Translations under genes and position numbers: made by a program | The notes under the pieces: generated by a model | The model's input: the letters and a program-made list of their open reading frames with translations, nothing else | The model's database searches: none | Told to the model about the DNA's origin: nothing | NCBI GenBank assembly: GCA_963082975.1 | Contig: OY720347.1 | Coordinates: 45,707,155-45,771,154 of the forward strand | Source: Labia minor | Taxonomy: Eukaryota > Arthropoda > Insecta > Dermaptera > Spongiphoridae | Direction of reading: 5' to 3' | Length of the DNA stretch: 64,000 nucleotides | Shown: positions 23,161-34,989 of the stretch, piece by piece | Layout: each line of letters starts with the position of its first letter | Numbering within the stretch: position 1 is the first letter of the stretch

Positions 23161-23415
23161 TTTTACTATCTCGCCAGAGATAGTATTGCGATCACGAAAA
23201 TTTTCTTGATGGAATTGCTGAAAGTACCAGAATTAATTTTTTAACACTGCAAATCTCACGCGCCTACACGTGACGTGGTACCATTAACAACTCTGATTTA
23301 ATAAATATTATTTATTAATTTTAATTTATAATTTATAATTAATTAAATTTAATTTAAATATAATATATGTTATTTAATTCAATTCAAATTGCGAGATAGT
23401 CGAATGGAGACACTC
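23161..23415 (-). repeat. dispersed repeat family Q, inverted partial copy
   Basis: It starts ACTATCTCGCCAGAGATAGT and GCGATCACGAAAATTTT, then jumps to the CCAGAATTAATTTTTTAACA segment and ends GCGAGATAGTCGAATGGAGA. The central ~350 bases including the CA tract are missing. It lies 120 bases from the preceding copy in opposite orientation. Confidence 0.65.
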
Positions 23416-24000
23416 AAGCTTTTTTAATAAAAGCTTGTCCGTTCCTAATTAAAGACTTTAACAATTTTGTAATATCTTCCGTTTTAAATCAATAAAGCTC
23501 TAAAATCTTCTACCTTACTATAATGAAAGTACCGAGACGGTTATGATATGAAATTCAGTAAAGCGATGTTTTAGGATAAGTGGTCGTTTGGGAACACTGC
23601 ACACCTTATTGCATATTGTTGAAACATAAATGGGGGATACTAAGATTTATAACCTTCTAAATCGATAACATTGCAACAACGATATCCATTAAAGGGAAAG
23701 CTCACCCTAAGCTTCTCATTAAAGCAAGGGAGATGGATAAGTGTATATACCTAAAATGACGACGCCCAAAACATAATATTATATATATATATAAATTGTC
23801 AGTAGCTTAATTAATTTAGCATTCAATTTAAAATAAAAATTATATTCACGTCTCACCAACAAATTTGGATTTTGAATTACCCAATTAGTCAAAATATTGT
23901 TTAATTAGTCATATATGAAAATGAACAAAAGGAATATAGGAGAATTATATTATTATTATTTGCGTTTGGACCATCTAGGATCACGCAAAGCTCCCATATA
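23416..24000. other. AT-rich stretch, nothing recognised
   Basis: No frame, repeat end or conserved peptide was found. Confidence 0.55.
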
Positions 24001-24002
24001 CA

Positions 24003-24282
24003 AGGGTATTGATGTTAACTGTGCCCATATATGAATGTTAGGTGTTAACTTCATTTTTCTTTTTTATTTTTTTTGTGTGCTCGTGAAGATCCGGTGTTAT
24101 TCTCATCACGAACCATTGTTGCTTGAATAGGGTATTGATGTTAAGTGGGCCCATATATGAATGTTCTTTAGGTGTTAACTTTATTCTTCTTTTTGTCTGC
24201 TCGTGAAGATTCGGATCCTCCAGGTGACGGGTGGATTGGTACCCCCTGGAGTTATTCTCATCACGATCCATTATTGCTTATG
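24003..24282. repeat. imperfect tandem duplication, unit about 125-155 bases
   Basis: GGGTATTGATGTTAA..GGCCCATATATGAATGTT is followed by GCTCGTGAAGATyCGG and GTTATTCTCATCACGA; this order occurs twice (about 24003-24125 and 24130-24282). The second unit carries about 35 extra bases including CTCCAGGTGACGGGTGGATT. A 77-codon open frame on the minus strand simply spans the duplication and is not supported as a gene. Confidence 0.75.
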
Positions 24283-24394
24283 GATGCTTGTTTTTGAAGT
24301 AGTCCTGCTGGTGCAGAGTTGTATAGAACCAGGGCTTGTCAGTTCCTGGAACCGGAGGCAGCTGGTGTTAAATTGAATTTATTAGAAAAATCCG

Positions 24395-24470
24395 TTCTTG
24401 GTTAGAATCGAACGCCGACTTCTTGTGTAGAAGGCTGCCACGCTACACTCTCGGCCAAGAGAATTATATT
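24395..24470 (-). other. tRNA-like pol III promoter segment (SINE head or tRNA pseudogene)
   Basis: On the minus strand TTGGCCGAGAGTGTAGCG resembles an A box and GCGTTCGATTCT a B box. TCTTGG and CCAAGA can pair as an end stem. An anticodon-like stem CTTC/GAAG encloses TACACAA, but the universal U33 is absent and the T stem does not pair, so a functional tRNA is unlikely. Confidence 0.4.
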
Positions 24471-24482
24471 AAGTATATAAAT

Positions 24483-26110
24483 TTTATTTAATTGTTTTTG
24501 AATATGTTATAAAATAAAAGAAGGAACAAATGTTTATATATATATATATATACGAGAAATTATTTCCTATTTATTTTCACGTGAATTCGTTAGATTTAAG
24601 TAATGATTTGGCGCCCAATTTGGCATCATCTGCAATAGAATTTGTTTTCTGGAGGGAATGTTTTGGGTTCCGGGTCTGTTGACCAAGAGTCAATGTTAGA
24701 ATTTTCGGACTTGATAAAATGGCCCGTAAATAATTTCTTAAAGTAAAAAGTATATTTTAATCAGGAAACTTTTTCGTTTACTGGGCACAACTACCAAAAA
24801 AGCTCATTGTTGAATAAATAATTTTTAGTCAACAAAGCACATATAAAAATAACCACATTTATAATTAATAAAGTAAATAAATCTTCAATTACTTCATTAT
24901 ATGGATGTGAAGAATTGTAATTTATTAACAAAAATTTGAATAATTTGTGATATCTATCTTAGTGAAAAAAGAAATTGTTACGGAAAGGGGGAATTTGACC
25001 GGGATATTATAAATGGTTACTCTAATTATATAGTATAATTTTTATTTTATTTTTTATTTTTACTAAATATTAAATTCTAAACTATTAATATCTCTACTTA
25101 TTCACTAACAAATATTAAATTATTTATGGAGTTAATATGAAAAAAAATATCTATACTTATTATGTAGCTATACTAAAATAGAACGAAGGAAATTCATGTT
25201 CTTTATTCCAAATAAAGCAATTTTAAAAAGAGAAATTCTAAAAATATATTTTTCATAAAAAATTAGTCAGTCTTTATTGTGAAAGAGTGACTGGTACACT
25301 CATATATTCATATTTTTAAAAAGAGAATTGAAATGTCGTGTAGCAAATGGATTCCTTTCTTTTCTTTTTTCTTTTTTAATAAAATCCAATAAAAACCTTC
25401 CAGCAAGATCCAAATAAAAGTCCTGTTTATTTAAAAATGAAAAGATATATAAAAAGGTGGCAAATATTCAATATCAAAATTGTTTGAGTATCTTTTATTT
25501 CCATATATTTTTACTTATATGGATATTATATGTATATGTTTTGTACATATATCCATAATAGGAAGTTAGTTTAGATATAAAGGATATATATAGTATATAT
25601 ATATATATAAATATATATATACTTATTATTAAAAAAATAAAGTTGATTTTTAAGTATTTAATACTATAAAATTGCCCTCTTTATTCGTGTCTATTTATTA
25701 TTTATTCATTCAAATTCGGTCTTTCATCAATATTAAATATCAATTATATTTCCACCAATGAGTTTCATTTCAAATTTACGCTATAAAAGCAATTGAAATA
25801 AGCAGCTTAATATTTTTTTTATCGATTTAATAAAAATTAACTTGTGGCAAAATATTAAATAATAAAATCAATAGTTAGATATAAATCTAATGTCTTTAAA
25901 AAGAGAAAAATTATTATTATTTGATACCCATAATTACAATAATTGTAGCATTTCTTAAATTCATACTTAAATGCAGAATTACAATGTACTGGGGAATGAT
26001 TGTAATATTTCATCAGTTATTTATGTCATTTAGGCATTATAAATCAATATTATTTTATTTACTTTATAACTTAAAATTGTTTGACGAGTGAAAAAAATCT
26101 ATTTTTTTTA
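24483..26110. other. AT-rich stretch, nothing recognised
   Basis: It includes short (AT)n runs near 24537 and 25590. No gene-like sequence was found. Confidence 0.6.
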
Positions 26111-26124
26111 AATGATTATCAATA

Positions 26125-26356
26125 ATTCATGAACCCGCGCAGTGTGAAGGGCAAACACGCTTGACTCTCAACCTCGTGATCTCATGTTCAATTCTCTAGT
26201 CTGGCAAAATTATTTTTCTCTAGTTGGGAACTATGGTAACTAACTCTACCCAGCCTATGTGATCAAAATTGGTAAGCTTATTGAAATAAAAAGTAGCGGC
26301 CAGAAAATCAAGATAAAGTTTATGAAGATCCGTTGTAATGATCATAAAACACTACT
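26125..26356 (+). repeat. tRNA-derived SINE, best copy
   Basis: The A-box-like CGCGCAGTGTGAAGGGC and B-box-like TGTTCAATTCT are about 45 bases apart, as in a tRNA-derived head. The non-tRNA body follows: TAGTCTGGCAAA, ATCAAAATTGGTAAGCT, AAAAAGTAGCGG, AAAATCAAGATAAAG and AATGATCATAAAACAC. Relatives are at 3985-4165, 5715-5936 and, for the tail, 56660-56765. Confidence 0.6.
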
Positions 26357-27003
26357 TACCTGTCGACCGAGACTTTCGTAGAATGTCCAAAAGATTTTTT
26401 TATAATTAATAATTATATATTTTTATGTTGTATACCAGTGTAAGATATATTTTATAAGATACATATCAAGGGGGATTTTCGTTTTTGGTAAATTAATATC
26501 CTCTAAATTAAATAATATACTTAATAATAAACCCATTTATATAGCTTTATTAAAATGTCATTCGAATATAAAAGAATTCTTTGGAGGATATAAAAATATT
26601 TACTTAGAAGAGGAACAATTTTTTTTTTATAATTCTATTAAAAGGAATACATTAAGAAATTTAACTCCCTCTATTGAATCATCACTCAAAGGACTGAATT
26701 ACCTTTTCAGAATTCTATTGAATTGGGGTGTTAAATTTCATAAAGAGTTTCTTTTATTTTTATTATTTATTATAAAAATAAAATAAAAAAGAAAAGAAAA
26801 TTAATACTTTTTCTTGAAAATAAAAGAATAGAATGAAAGTAATAAAATAATTAATATAATTTTACGAAATTATTAATAAAAAAATAAAATTTTTTATATC
26901 TAATTGTTGAAGAGTGTTTCACACATAATCTAATCTTTTATTATTTATTTATTTATTTTTTATACTTATCATTTAAACATTCATTTTTAATATCACTATA
27001 TAG

Positions 27004-27475
27004 GCTGGGATGGGCTGGAGCCGGCTCAGTCCGGCTCGCGCGAGTCCGTTGTTAAAATTTTTGAAACTCGGCGAGCCGCTTGTTAAATTAACCATAAACC
27101 AAAAAGAATATGAAAGCAAGACTTTTATCGGTTAGTCATATAAATATGGATTCAATTTTAAGGGGTAAAAAATAGCAAACACAATTGCTATTAGCAGTTC
27201 AGAAGCTGAAAGAGATTTTAGCCTTATGAATTTAATTGCATCAAAATTATGAACCAGCCTTACTCTGGAACATATATCCAATCTAATGACAATAAATTTA
27301 TTGGGGAAACCAATAGCAAATTTCGATGCTATTCCTTTTGTTACATTTTGGGTGAACCAGAATCACAGGTTAGCAACTGAGACAAGGGTAAGAAGAGGGC
27401 ACAATAACGATGTTTCCGCAAATGAACAAGACATATATATTAGGCATATACATAGTAGAGTATGTTAAATTTGGA
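27004..27475 (+). pseudogene. hAT transposase C-terminal relic
   Basis: The segment translates near 27180-27420 to AISSSEAERDFSLMN..SKL, a stop, then [18 protein letters not shown]. This is the hATC dimerisation region of a hAT transposase, in the branch with an S-x-AER-FS-MN signature. One in-frame stop and the lack of upstream domains show it is dead. GC-rich CCGGCTCGCGCGAG near 27030 may be part of the element's subterminal region. It belongs to a different hAT lineage from the one at 12488. Confidence 0.65.
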
Positions 27476-27587
27476 ATTTATCAGTTTTTTGTGCAATAAA
27501 TATTTTGTTTAGTTATTTTGTGCAATAAATGCACTTTTCAAAAATAAATGAAGACAATGTACACATTTACCGTTTTTTTTTAATAAT

Positions 27588-28109
27588 GGATGTGGCTATT
27601 TATGTATACGCAATTGGCTATTTATACATACAGTATGTATACGCAATTGGATATTTATACATACCGTATGTATAAGAAATTAGCTATTTGTAGTTACGTT
27701 TTTAACGTACTAACTAACCAAAAAGTTTATAATAATATTATATTTTATATTACATTTTATTTTAATTTGAAATCTATTAAGTCAATGTTTACTATTATTT
27801 TTATTAATTATATCAACTATTCTATTATACTAATAAATATTATTCATAGAAGAGTTCTCAAAGCGATTTTTATTAATAAACTCATATTTGTATATTCACT
27901 TGAATAAGGAAGCAATGAGAAATGAATGAATTGAAATGTTGAATAGTGATACATTTTATATTAATTTCTATTAAATCAATGTTTACTATTATTTTTATTA
28001 ATTATATCAATATTATTTATATTCTTATTAAAAACAAATTGTCATTGGTATACACTATGTATAAATAGCCAATTGCGTATACATACTGTATGTATAAATA
28101 GCCATATCC
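27588..28109. mobile_element. TIR element with internally palindromic ends
   Basis: The left end GGATGTGGCTATTTATG and the reverse complement of the right end GGATATGGCTATTTATAC are inverted repeats. They continue through repeated ACGCAATTGGCTATTTATAC and CATACAGTATGTATAC units for over 60 bases. Each arm is itself palindromic around ACATACAGTATGT. The 105-codon frame at 27590 only reads through these repeats. No target duplication could be assigned with confidence. Confidence 0.7.
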
Positions 28110-28152
28110 TTAATTCTCTTCATATTTTCCTATATATTCCAAATATTTATTA

Positions 28153-28185
<33 letters not shown>

Positions 28186-28980
28186 TATTATATATATATA
28201 TATTTTGATATTTTTTTATTTGTTTCATTAAATTCACTTCATTATTTACGACACACTTCTCAAAGTTTTAATTTAATTAAAATATGTAATAAATGAATAT
28301 ATATATTATGTAATTCTAAATAACAACTATATATATATAAGTATATAGCAGTGTCTTTTAATCAGAATTTATATTATTTATTTAGTTCTCTTTATAAACT
28401 AATTAGTTTAACTTTCTGTTTACGATAGAAGTAGATAATAAAAAAATATTATATGATATTTTCTAACTAAATCATAAATAAATTATTTTTTTTTTTAATA
28501 TTTGAATCTTCGGGCTATCACTTATATATTCACTTCCATCTTTGATGATGGTACAAGTAAATAACAGATAGAATGTATATAAATAAAACATGTTTAGGGA
28601 ATAGAGTATTATTCGTAGTATTAGGCTTTACTTTTGGATCAATAAAAAGGGTAGAAAGAGGCTACTCTCCTAGGACTATATGAATTATATATCCAGGCGG
28701 CCACTAATGTGTGCAAATGTGATTTCAATGCACAATTCTCTCTTTCATGGAGGTAAATTCGAACTGTTAATTAAATATCAAATTGACATCCCTTAATTAA
28801 ACAAATCGAAATAGATCATGCTACTTAAATACTAATGTGTTTGGATAGATTGATAATTGTCATGTTTTATAATATAAATAAATATTTTTCCATATTTTGG
28901 GTAGTGAACCAATTTGTCAAATTCATAATCAACGAGAAAATGTCGATTTGTTGAATAGTTTCAAATAATACATAGATGTA
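28110..28980. other. AT-rich stretch with (ATT)n
   Basis: A (TTA)n microsatellite lies near 28148-28190. Nothing gene-like was found. Confidence 0.55.
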
Positions 28981-28981
28981 T

Positions 28982-29165
28982 AATCTATCTATATCTCTTT
29001 GACACTGCTAACTAGATAAAAAGTTTAAACCGCAACAATCAGATTCCACCATTTCTCTCTTACCACCAATCTCTTTCTTCACCTATTCGAACCACGGGTC
29101 CCTATCTTCCTGACTTTATGATTCTAACTAGATTTGGAGATGCATAGAGGTTATGCAATTCCTTG
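28982..29165 (-). pseudogene. degenerate LINE 3'-end fragment
   Basis: It matches the minus-strand LINE at 43327-43681 at several blocks: CTATCTATATCTCTTTGACA, CTTACCACCAATCTCTTTCT, TTTGGAGATGCATAGAGGTT and ATGCAATTCCTTG. Roughly half of the corresponding coding segment is deleted. Confidence 0.6.
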
Positions 29166-29169
29166 TTTT

Positions 29170-30235
29170 TAAATATCGGCAAATCCCCTTGACTTTTTTC
29201 CCTCTAAAAATTTTACGAATCATTCTATTTTAAAAAATATATGTAAAAAAAAACATGATTATAACTTTACAAAAAAGAGTAATGAAATTCTTAATCGAAT
29301 TGTTAAAGTAAAGAATAACCTGAAAAAAATATTTTATATTGATAAATATTTAAGAAAAAATAAAATAACATTTTATACAATTTTAGAATTAATCTTTTCA
29401 AAAGGTAATGTACGAACATACTTTTAACGATAAGAAAAGAGTATTAAAAAAAGAAGCTTTTAAAAATATAATTATTATAGTATATTTATACTTTCCTTTT
29501 ATGGTAAAAATAATTTCTAGTTCTTTCTTAAGAGAGTTTACTTACTTTCTTAAGCTTACTTTTCAAAAATGAAACACAAATAATTTGTTATATTTTTGTT
29601 TAAAACTCTTTGGATTTAAATCATAGGTTATGATTCAAATTTTGAATTTTAATTAATTAAAGAGTAGCATTATTTTTACTTAATAGGTTTTTTTATTTAT
29701 TTTTTTTTTTTTGTCAAATTTGAAAATAAAATAATTAATGTAAAATTTCACTACAATCCAATAAATTTAAGTATTAAAAATAAAAATATATACCTATTTA
29801 AGTATATATTTTTTATCTGAAATATTAAATAAATATTTTACATAAATACTTGTGCATATTCAAATGAAATATGTTTAGTGATATTAAACTTAAGCAACTT
29901 TATATTTTTGTTACCCATTATATTGTAAAATTTATTTTTTTCTATTTTTATGATTTTCAAATCTCATTATTTTTATTATTTGTTTGAACTGTAATTTGAC
30001 ATTCACTTTTAATCAATTTTTTATAGATAATAAATAAACTGGATGAATGGAAGAAAGGTGTCGAATACAGAAAATACAATAAAAATCTCATTAAATGTTT
30101 ATTGAAAAAAATATATATTTCAATAAAAAAAAAATAGTTTCCGTTTTTTATTTTAGTTTAAATTTTAATTATTTGAAAAAAGTTTATTTCTAGAGTAACT
30201 ATGTACTTTCAATTTAAAATAACAAATGGCACAAA
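29170..30235. other. AT-rich stretch, nothing recognised
   Basis: Very low complexity, with no supported element or frame. Confidence 0.6.
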
Positions 30236-31833
30236 AATCATAATCTTATCTTATTATGCTAGCTAAAATTGTATATATATTTGTATATATATATAACCAT
30301 TGGTTCTCAAAAACCGCTCTAACGATTTTTTTCAAATTTACACTAGATATAGTATTTATAAAGAAAAATTGAGTTTTATTGATCACATCTCTTGAAACTT
30401 ACAGCTTCATTATTAATTTCTTAATTGAAAATTATATATGGGTGTGACGTCATCAATTTAACTTCAATTAATATTTTTTTTATATTTAAAATATTTTAAA
30501 ATAAAATAAATTTCGAAATAAAATTAAAAATATTTATTTTTAATAATATATATATATATATATATTTATTAATCTTAATTAATTAATTATTAACAAAAAA
30601 ATACGGTTGGTTGATTCCCGCTTTTTTTTAAATGAATTGTATTAACATTTTTTTATATATTTAAAATATTTTAAAATTCATTATTTAATTTCAAAATAAA
30701 ATTAAAAATATTTATTTTTAATAAAATATATATATATATTTATTAATCACTCTCAAAAAAAACAAAAACAAAAACAAAAAAAACATATAATTCTTGCAAA
30801 GAGATTAAAAATGTCATTTTCATCATCTAAATATATTAGTCTATTGGGTAAAGGCACTGTTTTGAATAGTCAACTTAGCAGGATCGAAACCGGCGGAAAA
30901 AAATTTTTTTTTTTTATCTATTATTTTATATTTATTTATTCATTGTTCTTTGATTAAATTTAATTTATTTTATTTTATTTTATTAATTAAAATGATGCAA
31001 CATTTAATAATTGTAATATTGTAATAAATTTTATTTTTTTTATTTTATTAATTACTTATTAGTCATTAACTAATAATTTAATATTAATTCAAATTTTTTT
31101 TTTATTTTTTATAAATTTTTATTATTTAATTTTGCTTTTGTTTATATATATATTTTAATTAACTAATCTTATCTTTTAATGACACTCATATTGAAATTTG
31201 ACTCCCGCCTTTTTTCAAAAGATATTGTTTTAATATTTTTTTTATATTTAAAATATTTTAAAATTTTTTATTTAATTTCGAAATAAAATTAAAAATATAT
31301 ATTTTAATAATATTTTATAATTATAAATTACGATATATATTTATCATTCTTCCAATAAAAAAAAAATATTCATGCACTTAGAAACATATCTAATAATACA
31401 TATTTATGTATTATTGAGGACACCAAGTTCCATACAATGATGCAACATTTAATAATTGTAATAAATAATTAAAGAATTGTATATCAGCTCGGTGTCCCAA
31501 GTATTAATATTACCAGCCAAACCCAATATAATAATGAATTATTTTTTTTTAACTTAATTACCTAGCCGAGGCTCGGGGTCCCGGTGTGATCTTAATATAT
31601 TGTCAGAATTAGATAAATAATGTAGAGAGAAAAATTATTTAAAAATAGATATTTATTTAAATGAAATAAAATTATTTAATTTACAGAATGAAAATGTCTA
31701 TAATAATGTCTAAACATTTTTTCGAGCGACAGCTCGGTATCCCAGGTATTAATATTACCAGCCAAACCCAATAATAATGAATCATTTTTTTTAACTTAAG
31801 TACCGAGCCGAGGCTCGGGGTCCCGGTACTAAG
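30236..31833 (+). repeat. composite dispersed repeat family R, longest copy
   Basis: The start is AATCTTATCTTATTATGCTAGC, then CTCAAAAACCGCTCTAACG and CAGCTTCATTATTAATTTCT. A pol III-like pair follows near 30835-30895 (GTCTATTGGGTAAAGGCA and CAGGATCGAAACC). The 3' part has GATGCAACATTTAATAATTG, TATTAATATTACCAGCC and a terminal hairpin CCGAGCCGAGGCTCGG followed by GGTCCCGG. The 3' part occurs twice in succession (to 31593 and to 31832). Related units lie at 38126-38790 and 39530-40353. A 5' TC and a 3' hairpin are Helitron-like, but no conserved CTRR end was seen. Confidence 0.6.
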
Positions 31834-31839
31834 AATTAA

Positions 31840-32980
31840 ATAGCCTTAAAATTACTTTTTTTTCGTTTTCATACATCAACGAATTAAATGTAAACGAAGC
31901 TCGATGCAGAGGTTATAACCATCAAATTCTCCTTTTTCTCTTGATACACGTATACCATATTTAGAGAAAATAATGACTTAAATCTTGACACCACAATAGA
32001 TTATTTAGTGGATGTTTAAATGGAATTGAAGATAAATATAGGACAATTTAAATGAAACAATATTTTTATAAATCCCTAGGAAAAATAAATTGCTCTGTAA
32101 AATAAAGTTCTAGTATTTAATAAAAGGCGAGTATCCAATTTTATTTCGGTCTTTTCTTTTCCCAAACAGCTGATCTTGAGAACGCGCAATTCATCTCAGT
32201 AAATGTTTTATAAACTCATCTTGACGGCTTAACGGTGTTCCATTTATATTCCAATCCAATTACGATTATCTAAATGACGTTGGGCGGCCTCCCTTTTCAG
32301 GGATTACAGGATGACACAAACTGTTTTGTTTTCAGACATAAAGCCCAAACTCTAATCACCTTAAACATGAATAAGCGAACACCTTTGATCAACGAAACTA
32401 TATCTATAATATCCAATAATATGAAATGTATTCTGATCTAAAAAGAATATAAAAGAGAATAACAAAAATTAAGTAATTAATTTTAAGTAAATATATGAAA
32501 AAAATTCATTCTTTCTATGTTGATGTTGTTAATATTTTGATATTAATTTACCATCATTTGTTTTGTCTCAATATAATTTGGTAATGGTAAATAGGTAATA
32601 TAGTCTGAGGTACTTCAATGTTTAAATGTGGTATTTAAATAGATGGTATAAACTCTCCCTAACAATAATCCATTTCTCTATCCATACACAAATGATGTCC
32701 ACTTTCTATGTGTCGACATATAATATGCTGTAAATAGATATAGTTATATGTCCGTGTACATAAACATTGTACGTGACCAAACAATTGGAATAACGTAGAA
32801 TTCTATTTTCACAAATTTGGGTTTCTTTTAATTGCTGACCCCTTGTTAACAAAAGAAATTTGGAAAAAGGAAACAATAATGAAAACAATTCGTACCTGCG
32901 TCGAATTGTATGTAGGTTCACATATACATATAAAATAACACTTTACCTTTTCGCAAAGAATATAATTTTCCTCATGTGTT
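31840..32980. other. stretch without a recognised gene
   Basis: The part around 32150-32390 is less repetitive and more balanced in composition than its surroundings, but no frame or splice-bounded peptide could be supported on either strand. Confidence 0.5.
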
Positions 32981-32984
32981 TACA

Positions 32985-33320
32985 ACTCTGAAACCCTCCC
33001 CATCACCTACCCGTTAAGTTCAATTGTGACAGACAGTTAGTATCAAGTCAGAATTGAGTAAGTACAGAGTTAGTTAGACAAGATGTAGAGTCGGTATAGA
33101 GTCAGTATTGGGTCAGTGTTAGAGATATTCAGACAAGATGAAGGCAGTATCGACAAAGTCAGTATAGAGATGACATAGAGAGAGAATGCAGTAGAGACGT
33201 GATTCCTCGATACTCACCCCCCCTCCCCTTTGGCCAATTAATTATTGTATTTAGTTTCACAAATAAATTATTTTCTTGAATCAAACATCGCCTTTTATTC
33301 TAATTATATAATTACCACAG
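32985..33320 (+). mobile_element. LTR-like fragment
   Basis: CTCTGAAACCCTCCCCATCACCTACCC is followed by an AGTCAG/AGACA-rich leader, then CAAATAAATTATTTTCTTGA and CGCCTTTTATTCTAATT ending in ATTACCACA. The AATAAA followed by a short tail and a terminal ACCACA resembles a retrotransposon LTR 3' end. A related segment is inverted at 37320-37510. No target duplication or internal coding region was seen. Confidence 0.35.
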
Positions 33321-33329
33321 TCGGTAGTT

Positions 33330-34985
33330 ATTTAATATCCTAATAATATAATTATATCTTTCAACTATCTAATTATGTATATATTATATTATATATTTTA
33401 ATTTTTGATTCGAAATCTGACAAGTGAAATTTGTTTTAAATTAATTTGTGATTTGTTGATCATTTATTAATATTTTTCAAAGCATTTACAATTTATTTAT
33501 TGTTATTATGATTTATATTACTGTAAGTAAAAACCAAAGGTTAGTAGTATTAACCAAAACATGTAAAAAATTTGACTGGACCATTTACAAGACAAGACAA
33601 GTCCTGAGAGCCAAAATAAAAATTCTATACTATTCTCTTCTCTATTAGCACTAAAAGTAAAACTAAATATTATCTAAGAAAAATAAATAATCATTTGGAA
33701 CATCATATAAATATTAAATTAAATTATTTCCAATGGGGAATGGAGGAGGAAATATAATTGGAATTTTTTTCATTTCTCAATGCTTAACAAGTGTACTTTA
33801 AATGGAAATTTATAATTTTATTGTAAAAACAAACTTTTTTGATTGGATTTACGATCCACATCAAATCTATATTTATTTATATATTTTTATGTTATTACTT
33901 CACATGAAATGAATCTTATCAGAAGCTTTTCTTTCATCCATCTTTTAGTCTTTTTATTAGACGTTATTCAAAATTCTAAATGATTTGTATTCAAGATGAA
34001 TATACTTAATCAACTTAATCCCGGAGTGTATGCGTCTATATTACTATATTCGATTCAATAACCCTTTAATCACTTAGTAAGGGAAAAGGAAGGAGCTGGG
34101 TAAATTCTCTCTCTTGATATATATAAAGTTTTACGAGTGGAAAAGACATAGATATTGTTTTAGCAAAGTTAAAGTCATTTTATAAAAAAAAAAAGAATTG
34201 AAAAAATCCATTTATCAAAAGAATATTTTCATAAAAGTAAACAAATAAAAACCAATTTTGAAATATTAAGAGGAAATGAAAGAAACCCCCTGGAGTTCAC
34301 GCTCCATTTGATAACATATATATTTAATGGTTTGCAATATCTGCTCTAGGGATTCTTTTTCAAATTAATAAATACAAGTTGATATTTAGTGTATCTTATT
34401 GAATTCTTGTATTGATAACAAACAAATAAATAAAATTATTATTTTTGAGAGAGCTCAGGATTTACCATTACAAATAAAAATCATTTAAATTCAATTAATT
34501 TGTATCATATTATTATTATTATATTATATTATGTTTGATGTTTTGTTACTTTTGAATATCAATTTAAAAATAAATAAAATAAATGTTTATAAATTATAGT
34601 TTAATTTATTTTAATTTAGAGTAATTTAAAAAGCTTTTTAATTTATTATTTGTAGATTATAATATTTCGCTTAAATTTTGAATAAATCTCAATATTTTAT
34701 TAAAAACAAAAGTTTATAATATTTTTTTATTGTATTTTTTTAAAATGTTTATATAGTAATAAATCGTAATTTTAGAAAAACAATTTATTTTTTGTTTATT
34801 ATAAATAGGATTGCAAATAGAAACTGATAATTATTAATTATATTATATTACACTAATATATTTTAAATATAAATTATTGGTTTCATACATATATTATGTA
34901 ATTTTATCAAATTGATTTTATTAATTTTTTAATAATGTCCTATCAAAAATTTGAATCATTTATCAATTTCCATTTTATAATCGAC
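33330..34985. other. AT-rich stretch, nothing recognised
   Basis: No gene or element border was found. Confidence 0.6.
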
Positions 34986-34989
34986 ACAT

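Noticed and set aside
24038-24271. 77-codon minus-strand frame
   Set aside because: It simply spans the tandem duplication; the peptide repeats because the DNA repeats.
24395-24470. Functional tRNA gene (valine-like)
   Set aside because: No U33, unpaired T stem and irregular spacing; better read as a SINE head or pseudogene.
24608-24625. TGGCGCCCAA as a retroviral-type primer binding site
   Set aside because: No LTR end immediately before it and no gag/pol-like sequence after it.
27590-27907. 105-codon frame rich in Tyr and Thr
   Set aside because: It reads through the palindromic arm of a TIR element.
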